From: JBJEFI01 sp051873875
GTDB taxonomy: Bacteria > Bacillota > Bacilli > Bacillales > Bacillaceae_G
DNA length: 27,460 bases
Assembly (NCBI GenBank): GCA_051873875.1
Contig: JBJEFI010000146.1
Coordinates: 1-27,460 of the forward strand
Direction: 5' to 3'
The translations under genes and the position numbers were made by a program. The stretch's first letter is position 1. Every line of letters starts with the position of its first letter. The notes beneath the pieces were generated by a model, which saw nothing but the letters and a program-made list of their open reading frames with translations, was not told the origin of the DNA and made no database searches. Positions 1 to 7,250 of this stretch are shown here, piece after piece.

Positions 1-1200
1 CGTCGACTTTTCACATCAGAATCTGTAACAGAAGGGCATCCAGATAAGATTTGTGACCAAATTTCAGATTCGATTTTAGATTCCATTTTAGAAAATGACC
101 CAAATGCACGTGTGGCATGTGAAACAACAGTAACAACAGGGTTAGTATTAGTGGCAGGGGAAATTACAACATCTTGTTATGTAGATATTCCAAAAATTGT
201 ACGTGAAACAATTCGTGAGATCGGCTATACACGTGCAAAATATGGTTTTGATTCCCAAACATGTGCTGTATTAACTGCAATTGATGAGCAATCACCTGAT
301 ATCGCAATGGGTGTAGACCAAGCATTAGAAGCACGTGAAGGTTCCATGACAGATGCAGAAATCGAAGCAATTGGTGCAGGTGACCAAGGCTTAATGTTCG
401 GTTTTGCATGTAATGAAACAGAAGAATTGATGCCATTACCAATTTCGTTAGCACATAAATTAGCACGTCGTTTAACAGAGGTTCGTAAAGATGATACGTT
501 ATCATACTTACGTCCAGATGGAAAAACACAAGTAACAATTGAATATGATGAAAATAATGTACCAGTTCGTGTTGATACGATCGTTATTTCAACACAACAT
601 GGTCCAGAAGTAGAACATGCACAAATTGAACGTGACTTAAAAGAGCATGTTATCGCACCAATCGTCCCAACTAACTTAATTGATGAAGATACAAAATACT
701 TTATTAACCCAACGGGTCGCTTCGTAATTGGGGGACCACAAGGGGACGCTGGTTTAACTGGTCGTAAAATCATCGTTGACACATATGGTGGATACGCTCG
801 TCATGGTGGTGGAGCATTCTCTGGAAAGGATGCAACAAAAGTTGACCGTTCAGCAGCTTATGCAGCACGTTATGTAGCGAAAAACATCGTAGCGGCAGGG
901 TTAGCAGATAAAGCAGAAGTACAATTAGCATATGCAATTGGAGTAGCACAGCCAGTATCAATCTCAATCGATACATTTGGAACAGGAAAAGTATCAGAAG
1001 ATACGTTAATCGAATTAGTACGTAGTAACTTCGATTTACGTCCAGCTGGCATTATCAAAATGTTAGACTTACGTCGCCCAATTTACAAACAAACAGCTGC
1101 ATACGGTCATTTTGGCCGTACAGATGTAGAATTACCATGGGAACGTACGGATAAAGTAGAATTATTAAAAGAAGTTTTTTTACAAGTACCAATGAATTAA
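1..1200 (+). CDS. metK: S-adenosylmethionine synthetase, 5' end cut by window
   Basis: Makes S-adenosylmethionine from methionine and ATP in the cytoplasm. The reading frame is open from base 1, so the GTG at 112 is internal and not the start. The first residues, RRLFTSESVTEGHPDKICDQ, are the family N-terminus with its ATP-binding GHPDK, so probably only four or five codons lie outside the window. The ATP/phosphate-binding GGGAFSGKD motif is near window residues 270-278, and the C-terminus is complete with tandem TAA codons. The 399 codons seen fit the usual length of about 400 residues. A strong terminator follows, so it is transcribed separately from the gene after it. The upstream region that could hold a SAM riboswitch is not visible. 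Identification is certain. Confidence 0.98.
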   Translation, partial: RRLFTSESVTEGHPDKICDQISDSILDSILENDPNARVACETTVTTGLVLVAGEITTSCYVDIPKIVRETIREIGYTRAKYGFDSQTCAVLTAIDEQSPDIAMGVDQALEAREGSMTDAEIEAIGAGDQGLMFGFACNETEELMPLPISLAHKLARRLTEVRKDDTLSYLRPDGKTQVTIEYDENNVPVRVDTIVISTQHGPEVEHAQIERDLKEHVIAPIVPTNLIDEDTKYFINPTGRFVIGGPQGDAGLTGRKIIVDTYGGYARHGGGAFSGKDATKVDRSAAYAARYVAKNIVAAGLADKAEVQLAYAIGVAQPVSISIDTFGTGKVSEDTLIELVRSNFDLRPAGIIKMLDLRRPIYKQTAAYGHFGRTDVELPWERTDKVELLKEVFLQVPMN

Positions 1201-1208
1201 TAAATAAT

Positions 1209-1242
1209 GGCGGGACATTCATTTAGTCCCGCTATATTTTTT
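1209..1242 (+). terminator. Intrinsic terminator of metK
   Basis: The arms GCGGGAC (1210-1216) and GTCCCGC (1226-1232) form a perfect 7-bp stem with a 9-nt loop, followed by TATATTTTTT. Confidence 0.9.
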
Positions 1243-1264
1243 CGTTTATATGGAGGTGGTTATT

Positions 1265-2137
1265 ATGAAATTTGATCAAGCTTATTCAGGAAATGTATTT
1301 ATTAGAAGTCATTCATCATATGAAGAAAGCAAAGCTGTTATTTACGGTATGCCAATGGATTGGACAGTAAGTTTTCGTCCGGGTTCTCGTTTTGGACCTG
1401 CTAGAATAAGAGAAGCTTCTATTGGTTTAGAAGAATATAGCCCTTATTTAGATAAAGAACTAGAAAGTGTGAAATATTATGATGCTGGCGATATTCCTTT
1501 ACCATTTGGAAATGCACAACGTAGCTTAGATATGATTGAAGCATTTGTAGATGATATATTAAACGATGGAAAATTTCCATTAGGAATTGGTGGCGAACAT
1601 TTAGTATCTTGGCCTGTATTTAAAGCCATGTATAAAAAATATCCGGAGTTAGCAATCATACATATGGATGCACATACCGATTTACGTGAAGAATATGAAG
1701 GAGAGCCATTATCTCATTCAACACCTCTTCGAAAAGTATGTGAATTGATTGGGGCAAAAAATGTTTACTCATTTGGTATTCGTTCAGGAATGAAAGAAGA
1801 GTTTGATTACGCAAGAGAAAACGGAATGTATTTGGCAAAATTTGAAGTATTAGAACCACTTAAAAAAGTGTTGCCTTCCTTAAAAGGACGTCCAGTCTAC
1901 ATTACTATTGATATAGATGTTCTTGATCCTGCTCATGCACCAGGAACAGGAACAGTAGAAGCTGGTGGTATTACATCAAAAGAATTACTAGATGCATTAA
2001 CATGTATTTCAAATGCAAATATTCATGTAGTTGGTGCTGATTTAGTGGAAGTAGCGCCATGTTATGATCATAGTGAACAAACACAATGCACAGCAGCTAA
2101 ACTGATTCGAGAAATGCTATTAGGATGGGTAAAATAA
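1265..2137 (+). CDS. speB: Agmatinase
   Basis: Hydrolyses agmatine to putrescine and urea, the last step of the arginine-decarboxylase route to polyamines. It is a 290-residue member of the arginase/ureohydrolase family, the same length as Bacillus SpeB, and its opening MKFDQAYSGNVF is close to that protein as I remember it. The manganese ligands are visible: GGEH (H112), DAHTD (D135, H137, D139) and DIDVLDP (D216, D218). The start is the ATG at 1265, with GGAGGTGG at 1252-1259. An upstream in-frame ATG at 1250 overlaps that ribosome site and is unlikely. In many bacilli speB follows speE; here the left neighbour is metK, whose product SAM is also used for polyamine synthesis. It ends in a terminator shared with the convergent small gene. 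Confidence 0.95.
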   Translation: MKFDQAYSGNVFIRSHSSYEESKAVIYGMPMDWTVSFRPGSRFGPARIREASIGLEEYSPYLDKELESVKYYDAGDIPLPFGNAQRSLDMIEAFVDDILNDGKFPLGIGGEHLVSWPVFKAMYKKYPELAIIHMDAHTDLREEYEGEPLSHSTPLRKVCELIGAKNVYSFGIRSGMKEEFDYARENGMYLAKFEVLEPLKKVLPSLKGRPVYITIDIDVLDPAHAPGTGTVEAGGITSKELLDALTCISNANIHVVGADLVEVAPCYDHSEQTQCTAAKLIREMLLGWVK

Positions 2138-2141
2138 TAAA

Positions 2142-2180
2142 AAAGTAGTCTCTTTGTATTTAGAGACTACTTTTTTTATT
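2142..2180. terminator. Bidirectional terminator between speB and the convergent small gene
   Basis: AAAGTAGTCTC (2142-2152) pairs with GAGACTACTTT (2163-2173). A T run follows on the + strand and an A run precedes it, so it can end transcripts from both sides. The stop codon of the opposing ORF (2176-2178) lies at its edge. Confidence 0.9.
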
Positions 2181-2340
2181 TCAATGAAAAAAATTGAATT
2201 AACAAAGAAATGATAAATGGTGTCCCAATTAATAAAAGTAGAGCTAACATCCACTTTAATGCAATTTCAGTAATATTTATTAAGGTGAGTAATTCTTCTT
2301 CCTGCTTGTCCACGATTAAAGTATGCTCATATCTATTCAT
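2176..2340 (-). CDS. Small single-pass membrane protein, 54 aa, unrecognised
   Basis: A 54-codon ORF read on the minus strand. It starts MNRYEHTLIVDKQEEELL, a charged cytoplasmic-looking segment, followed by one strongly hydrophobic helix over about residues 30-52 that includes MLALLLLIGTPFIISLL. A strong ribosome site GGAGGT lies 7 nt before the ATG. The gene converges on speB and shares its terminator, so it is a complete transcription unit rather than a chance frame. I do not recognise the family. A regulator or accessory of a membrane complex is possible but is only a guess. Confidence 0.75.
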   Translation of the reverse strand: MNRYEHTLIVDKQEEELLTLINITEIALKWMLALLLLIGTPFIISLLIQFFSLK

Positions 2341-2473
2341 TTTTCTACCTCCAAGTTTGTTTGCTACATATCTATGAAAAGAAAGGGGGAGTTAGAACTA
2401 CTAAAAAATAAAATATAATGTACATATTTAAATGGTTTCAACATAAAACAATAATAGTGAAGGGGTGATATTT

Positions 2474-2662
2474 GTGAAGGAAATTGAAGTAGTAATTGAT
2501 ACGAAAGATATTGCCGATTTTTTTTATAAACAATTAATTATAAGAGGTTATGTTCCATCTAAAGAAGAAGTTGAAGAATTAGCAGATATTACATTCGATT
2601 ATTTATTAGAAAAATGTATGATTGATGAAATGTTTGATGAAGTTAGTGAGGAGGGAAAATAG
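2474..2662 (+). CDS. YozD-like small acidic protein
   Basis: A 62-residue acidic, helical protein of unknown function. It resembles Bacillus YozD as I remember it: KEIEVVIDTKDIADFF at the start, RGYVPSKEEVEELADITFDY in the middle, then an acidic tail. The start is taken as GTG at 2474 because AAGGGGTG (2459-2466) is well spaced from it; the in-frame GTG at 2465 sits inside that ribosome site. A terminator follows after 4 nt. In B. subtilis yozD lies beside yodM, a PAP2-type phosphatase; a PAP2 gene is two genes downstream here, which hints at partly conserved order. The resemblance is from memory, so the family call is moderate. Confidence 0.8.
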   Translation: MKEIEVVIDTKDIADFFYKQLIIRGYVPSKEEVEELADITFDYLLEKCMIDEMFDEVSEEGK

Positions 2663-2666
2663 ACTT

Positions 2667-2698
2667 ACGACGGAATAGTACCGTCGTTTTTGTTTTAT
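2667..2698 (+). terminator. Intrinsic terminator after the YozD-like gene
   Basis: ACGACGG (2667-2673) pairs with CCGTCGT (2681-2687) across a 7-nt loop, followed by TTTTTGTTTT. Confidence 0.88.
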
Positions 2699-2716
2699 CC
2701 AAATATTTGCTATAAT
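2688..2716 (+). promoter_or_regulatory. Probable sigma-A promoter of spo0M
   Basis: A perfect TATAAT at 2711-2716 lies 35 nt before the spo0M start. The upstream -35 is poor (TTTTGT at 2688-2693 with a 17-nt spacer) and overlaps the T run of the previous terminator. No clear sigma-H site was seen, although spo0M of B. subtilis is known to use sigma-H. Confidence 0.55.
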
Positions 2717-2750
2717 GTGATTATAAAGTAATAGAAAGGTAGGATGAGTT

Positions 2751-3503
2751 ATGTCACTTTTTAAGAAAATGCTAGCTAGTATTGGTATAGGCTCAACAAA
2801 AGTAAATACCATTTTAAATACTGACCAAGTTGTTGTTGGAGAATCCATTAGTGGAACGCTATACATAGACGGAGGTGAAGTGAAACAGGATATAGATTCT
2901 ATATATTTATCTATTTATACAGAAGTAATAAGAGAACGTGATGATAAAAAATACAGAGAAAATGTTCAACTATCAAAGTATAAATTAAATGATAAATTAG
3001 TGATAGAACCTGGACAAAAAATGGAAATTCCTTTTTCAATTAAATTACCGTATGAAACACCATTAACACTTGAACAAGCAAAAGTGTGGATGCAAACTGG
3101 ATTAGATATTAAATCAGCAATTGATCCACAAGATACAGATTATATTCGAGTTCTTCCAAATGAAATAATAACTACTATTATCACTACCGTGCAAGAGTTA
3201 GGTTTTCGATTGAGAGAAGTAGAAAATAAATATATGTATGGAAAAGTTGTACAAGAGTTTGAGTTTGTACCTGTTCATGGAAATTATCGGAATAAGCTAG
3301 ATGAATTAGAGTTAATTTTCAAGAATACGACAGATAATGAAGTGAATCTTTTACTACAAATTGATCGTCGGGCAAAAGGGTTAGGTGGCTTTTTATCAGA
3401 AGCCTTGGATATGGATGAAACTAACTTACATTTAAAAGTAACTAAAGCTTCTTTAAATGATTTTGCTACATCCTTCAACCAGTTGCTTAATCGACATTCT
3501 TAG
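2751..3503 (+). CDS. spo0M: Sporulation-control protein Spo0M
   Basis: A 250-residue protein of the Spo0M family, which has an arrestin-like beta-sandwich fold and influences sporulation and cell-envelope processes in Bacillus. The N-terminus (FKKMLASIGIGSTKVN) is the family signature. Later landmarks are the IPFSIKLPYETPLT strand near residue 90, QEFEFVP near 165, FKNTTDNEVNLLLQIDRRAKGL at about residues 185-206, and LSEALDMDE after it. Length is close to the B. subtilis protein (about 258). Ribosome site AAAGGTAGG precedes the ATG. It has its own -10 element and is followed after 14 nt by a PAP2 phosphatase gene with no terminator between, so the two are probably co-transcribed. It supports a spore-forming host. 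Confidence 0.93.
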   Translation: MSLFKKMLASIGIGSTKVNTILNTDQVVVGESISGTLYIDGGEVKQDIDSIYLSIYTEVIRERDDKKYRENVQLSKYKLNDKLVIEPGQKMEIPFSIKLPYETPLTLEQAKVWMQTGLDIKSAIDPQDTDYIRVLPNEIITTIITTVQELGFRLREVENKYMYGKVVQEFEFVPVHGNYRNKLDELELIFKNTTDNEVNLLLQIDRRAKGLGGFLSEALDMDETNLHLKVTKASLNDFATSFNQLLNRHS

Positions 3504-3517
3504 GGGACAACTAATAA

Positions 3518-4153
3518 ATGAAAAGGATATTTTCTATTAGACTCCTTTTTTTTATTATCTTATTGTTTTTATTAATAGCTGTTAGTATTCAATTTACTAC
3601 TATTCAGCAACTTGATATAAAAGTATTAGACTTTATGAAGTCGATACGTTCAAATTTAGGAATAAAAATTTATTCAACCCTAACGAAACTTGCTGAAAAT
3701 AATATTTACATACCAATAACCATTATTTTGTCTTTGTATTGTTTGATACGTAAAAAAATGATTGCATTCGTATTTTTAATATTGAATCCTATTCTGTTAA
3801 AAGAAGGATATCGGTTTTTAAAGTGGATTTTTCATAGAGAAAGACCTACTGAATATTTTGCTGTACAGGCGGGTAATTTTAGCTTTCCGAGTGGGCATGC
3901 TACTTTTGTTATTGGACTATATGGATTTATCTGTTTTCTAATCATTTATCATCAAATAATACCTTTTAAATATGCAAAAATAATCATGCTTATCTATATT
4001 ATTATTACTTTTTTAGTTGGCTTATCAAGAATATATTTAGGTGTTCACTATTTAACAGATGTATTAGCTGGTTATTGTTTTGGGTATATCGTTATATGGT
4101 TTGTTATAAGAAGTTATTTGTATTTTTATAATGAACGTAATAATTTCGAGTAG
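3518..4153 (+). CDS. PAP2-family membrane phosphatase
   Basis: A 211-residue integral membrane phosphatase that probably removes a phosphate from a lipid such as undecaprenyl pyrophosphate or phosphatidylglycerol phosphate at the outer face of the membrane. All three PAP2 motifs are intact: K102-x6-R109-P110, PSGH at 124-127 and SR-x5-H-x3-D (S170, R171, H177, D181). About six hydrophobic segments are visible, starting near residue 10. The N-terminal layout matches the UppP/BcrC-type or YodM-like branch, but the substrate cannot be told from motifs alone. The ATG lies 14 nt after spo0M; its ribosome site (GGGG at 3503-3506) is weak and may rely on coupling with spo0M translation. Confidence 0.9.
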   Translation: MKRIFSIRLLFFIILLFLLIAVSIQFTTIQQLDIKVLDFMKSIRSNLGIKIYSTLTKLAENNIYIPITIILSLYCLIRKKMIAFVFLILNPILLKEGYRFLKWIFHRERPTEYFAVQAGNFSFPSGHATFVIGLYGFICFLIIYHQIIPFKYAKIIMLIYIIITFLVGLSRIYLGVHYLTDVLAGYCFGYIVIWFVIRSYLYFYNERNNFE

Positions 4154-4194
4154 AGTTAAGCAATAATTGCTATTTTCTGTTTTTTTAGCAAATA

Positions 4195-4226
4195 TTAGGA
4201 TATAAAAAAGTAAAAAGTGATATAAT
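4195..4226 (+). promoter_or_regulatory. Possible promoter for the propeller-like protein
   Basis: TATAAT at 4221-4226 is a good -10 hexamer 67 nt before the start of the next gene. No convincing -35 is present at 16-18 nt upstream. The rest of 4154-4292 holds a 13-bp palindrome (AGCAATAATTGCT, 4159-4171) and no ORF. Confidence 0.4.
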
Positions 4227-4292
4227 GTACATGTATGGACACTATTTAAACAGTCATCACGTCCAAATAAAAAATGGGTGGGGTTGAGGACA

Positions 4293-5156
4293 ATGAGTAA
4301 TATCTTAGAAGTTAAAAAATTATTAGATTTCAAACATGCAGTGTCTAATGAGAATATAATAAATATAACTACAGACAGCCAAGGAAATCCTATTATTTTA
4401 ACAAATACAGAAGAAGATGAATATTATTACTATAATATTCATTATTATATAAAAAATACCTATTTTTCAATACACCTTCCTAAAACAACTAATATTTACA
4501 AATATGTTCAACCTTTAGGTGAACACTGGTTATTAATTGAACCACGCGTAAAAGATAATCTTGATAAAAACGCACATATTTATTCATCTTCTGGAGGAGA
4601 ACTTAATTCTTTTCATATAGGGGACGGCATTAAAGATGTTCAAACAACTGCAGATGAACATATATGGGTCAGTTATTTTGATGAAGGAATAGTTGGAGAT
4701 ACAATCGCAGCAAATGGTGTTAACTGTTTCAATAGAGAAGGACATACTCGTTTTAGTTTTCATACTCAATATCATGATTTAATTGTAGAAGGACAATTAT
4801 CTGCAATTGATGATTGTTATGCTATAAATGTAACGTCAAATGAAGATGTGTTTGTATATTATTATGGCCATTTCCCTCTAGTTCATATTAAAAACCGTTC
4901 AGAATTATCTTTATGGGAAAATGTAGAAATGGAAGGTTCGCACGCATTTGCTGTCCATAATGAATTTGTACTCTTTGATAGTGAGTTTAATAGCTCCAAT
5001 GAAGTGTATTTGTTTAATTTAAATAGCAAAGAATTGAAAGAATACCTTTTAAACTTTGAGGGTGAATTTTTTCAATTTGATTATGCGTTTGCTAGACAAA
5101 ATAAAATGTATTTTAAAAAAGATACAGCATTATATGTTTTGCACTTAAGTTCATAA
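4293..5156 (+). CDS. Uncharacterised protein, beta-propeller-like
   Basis: A 287-residue soluble protein with no signal peptide and no membrane helix. It is rich in Tyr, Phe and Asn and made of short alternating strands with recurring phrases of the kind seen in propeller blades: NIINITTDSQGNPIILT, a block around VQTTADEHIWVSYFDEG near residue 125, and NGVNCFNREG soon after. The phrase xxIWVSYFDEG recurs, as I remember, in uncharacterised propeller-like proteins. The start is the ATG at 4293 because the ribosome site GGGGTTGAGGA sits just before it; an in-frame GTG at 4278 lies in that site. Flanked by a -10 element and a strong terminator, so it stands alone. Function is unknown; a binding or sensing role is only a guess. 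Confidence 0.85.
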   Translation: MSNILEVKKLLDFKHAVSNENIINITTDSQGNPIILTNTEEDEYYYYNIHYYIKNTYFSIHLPKTTNIYKYVQPLGEHWLLIEPRVKDNLDKNAHIYSSSGGELNSFHIGDGIKDVQTTADEHIWVSYFDEGIVGDTIAANGVNCFNREGHTRFSFHTQYHDLIVEGQLSAIDDCYAINVTSNEDVFVYYYGHFPLVHIKNRSELSLWENVEMEGSHAFAVHNEFVLFDSEFNSSNEVYLFNLNSKELKEYLLNFEGEFFQFDYAFARQNKMYFKKDTALYVLHLSS

Positions 5157-5162
5157 AAGATG

Positions 5163-5200
5163 AAACATTACCTATTCGGGTAATGTTTTTTTATTTTTTT
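5163..5200 (+). terminator. Intrinsic terminator before the ABC exporter unit
   Basis: AAACATTACC (5163-5172) pairs with GGTAATGTTT (5179-5188), a 10-bp stem with a 6-nt loop, followed by a long T run. Confidence 0.92.
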
Positions 5201-5246
5201 GAAATGTTATTTTTTATAAAATAAAGGGAATTATTTGATTTTTCCA

Positions 5247-5276
5247 TTGACAGATTAATCCTTTATTTAATATGAT
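5247..5276 (+). promoter_or_regulatory. Sigma-A promoter of the leader-ABC exporter operon
   Basis: A consensus -35 TTGACA (5247-5252) and -10 TATGAT (5271-5276) with an 18-nt spacer. The expected transcript start near 5283 leaves about 225 nt of leader RNA before the first exporter gene. Confidence 0.85.
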
Positions 5277-5312
5277 GTAATTATCAAAAATTAGGAAAAG
5301 GAGGTAGCGGTC

Positions 5313-5393
5313 ATGCGTAATTTAAAATGGAATCAAAAACTTTATACGTATCTAAATAACCCTATCTCCATTTTTGGTGAGATTGTTACGTAA
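5313..5393 (+). CDS. 26-codon leader peptide of the ABC exporter operon
   Basis: A short ORF with an excellent ribosome site (GGAGG at 5300-5304) 8 nt before its ATG. It begins MRNLKWNQKLYTYLNNP and ends SIFGEIVT before TAA. It lies just downstream of a consensus promoter and 31 nt upstream of two terminator hairpins that precede the exporter genes. By position and architecture it is a regulatory leader whose translation would sense ribosome stalling, as known for the bmrB leader before the B. subtilis BmrCD exporter. Sequence relation to BmrB is not claimed. A membrane-active role for the peptide is unlikely because it lacks a hydrophobic helix. Confidence 0.82.
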   Translation: MRNLKWNQKLYTYLNNPISIFGEIVT

Positions 5394-5424
5394 CTTCATT
5401 ACAAATTTTTTAATTTGTATGATG

Positions 5425-5452
5425 ACCATGGGTTATTGCCTGTGGTTTTTTT
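5425..5452 (+). terminator. First attenuator terminator hairpin
   Basis: ACCATGGG/CCTGTGGT makes 8 bp including two G-U pairs around a 6-nt loop, followed directly by seven T. Confidence 0.75.
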
Positions 5453-5459
5453 GTCTTTG

Positions 5460-5496
5460 GACCATGGCACTATTGCACATGGTCTTTTTATTTTTA
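5460..5496 (+). terminator. Second attenuator terminator hairpin
   Basis: GACCATG/CATGGTC, extended inwards by GCA/TGC with one bulged A, then TTTTTATTTTT. It is an imperfect tandem copy of the first hairpin, offset by 36 nt (shared GACCATGG, TATTGC, TGGT and T run). The exporter ribosome site follows immediately. Confidence 0.85.
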
Positions 5497-5510
5497 AGGA
5501 GGTGTAAGTT

Positions 5511-7244
5511 TTGAAACGAGTTTTACATTATGTATTGAACTACAAAGGTTTGCTATTTATAGGTTCCATTTCAATGTTAATTGTTATTGGAGTCGACCAT
5601 CTTATTCCATATCTTCAGAAAGTAATTATAGATAATGGAATTATTGAGGGAAATGGGAGTATTGTCATCTCAGCATTAGTTGGAATATTAATTATTTCCG
5701 CTATTAAGGCTGGATTAGGTTATGTGAAAGAATACTACTATGATTTATTGGGTGCGAAAGTGCATGTAGATTTAAAAAATGAACTTTTCCACCACCTTCA
5801 ATCTTTTGAGTTTAAATATTTTGACAATATGAACACAGGAGAGTTAATGGCTCGAATTGGGGAAGATATTGAGAATATATGGCAGACGATTGGATTTGGA
5901 TTACGACTCTTTGTAGAAAATATCATTTATTTTATTCTAAGTACAATTATTCTATTTTATTTAAACTGGAAATTAGCTTTAGCTTGTATTGTGATTATGA
6001 TTCCTATTGGTTATTTAGCCATGCGACTTGAGAAAAAATTAGGGCAATGTTATGGGGAAATTAGTGATCAGACAGCAGAAATTAATACAGCTGCACAAGA
6101 AAATATTGCAGGAGTTCGCTTAGTAAAGGCCTTTGCCCGTGAAAAACATGAAATTTTAAAGTTTTTAAAAATGAATCGTACCTATTATGATTTAAATATG
6201 AAATTAGCAAAAACAATGCGTTCATATTTTCCACCAATTGAGTTTTTATCTAACTTATCTCTTGTGATTATGATTATTTTAGGTGGTTACTTTGTTTTAA
6301 AAAGGGAAATGACAATTGGAGAACTTGTGGCATTTAGCGGTTATATATGGAATTTAATTTGGCCAATGCGTAATCTAGGATGGCTAATGGACATTTTATC
6401 TAAAAACCAAGCATCCGCAAAAAAAATATTTAATATATTAGATCGTGGTTCAGAAATAGCTACTAAGAAAAATGCATATGATCCAAAAGAAATTCATGGA
6501 GAAATTACGTTTGATAATGTTTCATTTCAATATAATAACGAAACGGTTTTACGTAATATTAACTTGCATATTCCTGCCGGAAGTAAGGTTGCAATTATGG
6601 GAACAACTGGTGCAGGGAAGTCTAGCCTATTAAATTTAATAGGTCGATATTATGATGTAACAGATGGACAAATTTTAATTGATGGTATAAATGTAAAAGA
6701 TTATAATTTACAAACCCTACGAAAAAATATGTCTATCGTTATGCAGGATACATTTCTATTTTCTGACACGATTGAAAATAATGTGAAATTAGGAAATAGA
6801 GATGCTTCTGAAGAAGAAATGCGACATATTTGTCAGACAGCATGTTGTTTAGATTTTATTGATCGTCTTGATGATGGATTCCAAACGGAAGTTGGGGAGC
6901 GGGGAATTGGTTTATCTGGAGGACAAAAGCAACGAATATCGATTGCTCGTGCACTATTAAGAAGAGCACCAATTTTAATTTTAGATGATGCAACATCTGC
7001 CTTAGATATGGAAACAGAGTATGAATTATTAAATAATTTAAATAAATATTTCTCTCAAAGTACAACTTTTGTTATTGCTCATCGAATTTCTGCTGTTAAA
7101 AATGCAGATATTATTCTTTTTGTCGAAAACGGAGAAGTTGTAGAGCAAGGGAATCATGAAAGCCTTTTAATGAAAAAAGGAAAGTATTATGAAGTATATA
7201 AAGAGCAGTTTAAAGATTATGAAATGGTAGAAAGTGGGGTGTAA
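5511..7244 (+). CDS. ABC multidrug exporter subunit with degenerate ATPase site
   Basis: A 577-residue half-transporter: a six-helix type I exporter domain (about residues 1-310) fused to an ATPase domain. Visible are Walker A GTTGAGKSS (364-372), Q-loop Q412, signature LSGGQ (468-472), Walker B ILILD ending at D492, and H-loop H524. The residue after Walker B is Asp493 instead of the catalytic Glu, which marks the non-hydrolysing half of heterodimeric exporters such as BmrCD or LmrCD. It starts at TTG 5511 with AAGGAGGTG before it; no ATG fits. The next gene encodes the partner 6 nt downstream. The leader and attenuator upstream suggest induction by translation-inhibiting drugs. The TM part does not look specifically like BmrC; YfiB-like is equally possible. 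Confidence 0.93.
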   Translation: MKRVLHYVLNYKGLLFIGSISMLIVIGVDHLIPYLQKVIIDNGIIEGNGSIVISALVGILIISAIKAGLGYVKEYYYDLLGAKVHVDLKNELFHHLQSFEFKYFDNMNTGELMARIGEDIENIWQTIGFGLRLFVENIIYFILSTIILFYLNWKLALACIVIMIPIGYLAMRLEKKLGQCYGEISDQTAEINTAAQENIAGVRLVKAFAREKHEILKFLKMNRTYYDLNMKLAKTMRSYFPPIEFLSNLSLVIMIILGGYFVLKREMTIGELVAFSGYIWNLIWPMRNLGWLMDILSKNQASAKKIFNILDRGSEIATKKNAYDPKEIHGEITFDNVSFQYNNETVLRNINLHIPAGSKVAIMGTTGAGKSSLLNLIGRYYDVTDGQILIDGINVKDYNLQTLRKNMSIVMQDTFLFSDTIENNVKLGNRDASEEEMRHICQTACCLDFIDRLDDGFQTEVGERGIGLSGGQKQRISIARALLRRAPILILDDATSALDMETEYELLNNLNKYFSQSTTFVIAHRISAVKNADIILFVENGEVVEQGNHESLLMKKGKYYEVYKEQFKDYEMVESGV

Positions 7245-7250
7245 TAACTA

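Larger units (their letters stand above)
5400..5496 (+). promoter_or_regulatory. Transcription attenuator with alternative pairings
   Basis: The RNA between the leader stop and the exporter start can fold in more than one way. Hairpin 0 is TACAAATT/AATTTGTA (5400-5407/5412-5419, loop TTTT). Arm 1 ACCATGGG (5425-5432) pairs with arm 2 CCTGTGGT (5439-5446). Arm 3 GACCATG (5460-5466) pairs with arm 4 CATGGTC (5478-5484). Arm 2 can instead pair with arm 3 (5440-5446 with 5461-5467, 7 bp including two G-U), which would break the second terminator. Arm 1 can pair with arm 4 as well. This is the layout expected of ribosome-mediated attenuation. Pairings are seen; the switching is inferred. Confidence 0.75.

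Noticed and set aside
1..111. Reading the first gene as starting at GTG 112
   Set aside because: The same frame is open to base 1 and encodes the conserved MetK N-terminus, so the gene is cut by the window instead.
225..782. A 185-codon open frame on the minus strand inside metK
   Set aside because: It lies wholly opposite a certain gene, has no ribosome site, and has a low-complexity Ser/Thr-rich composition typical of a reverse shadow.
4159..4171. AGCAATAATTGCT palindrome as a terminator of the PAP2 gene
   Set aside because: The perfect arms are only 6 bp around a single base and the following T run is distant, so a stable hairpin is unlikely.
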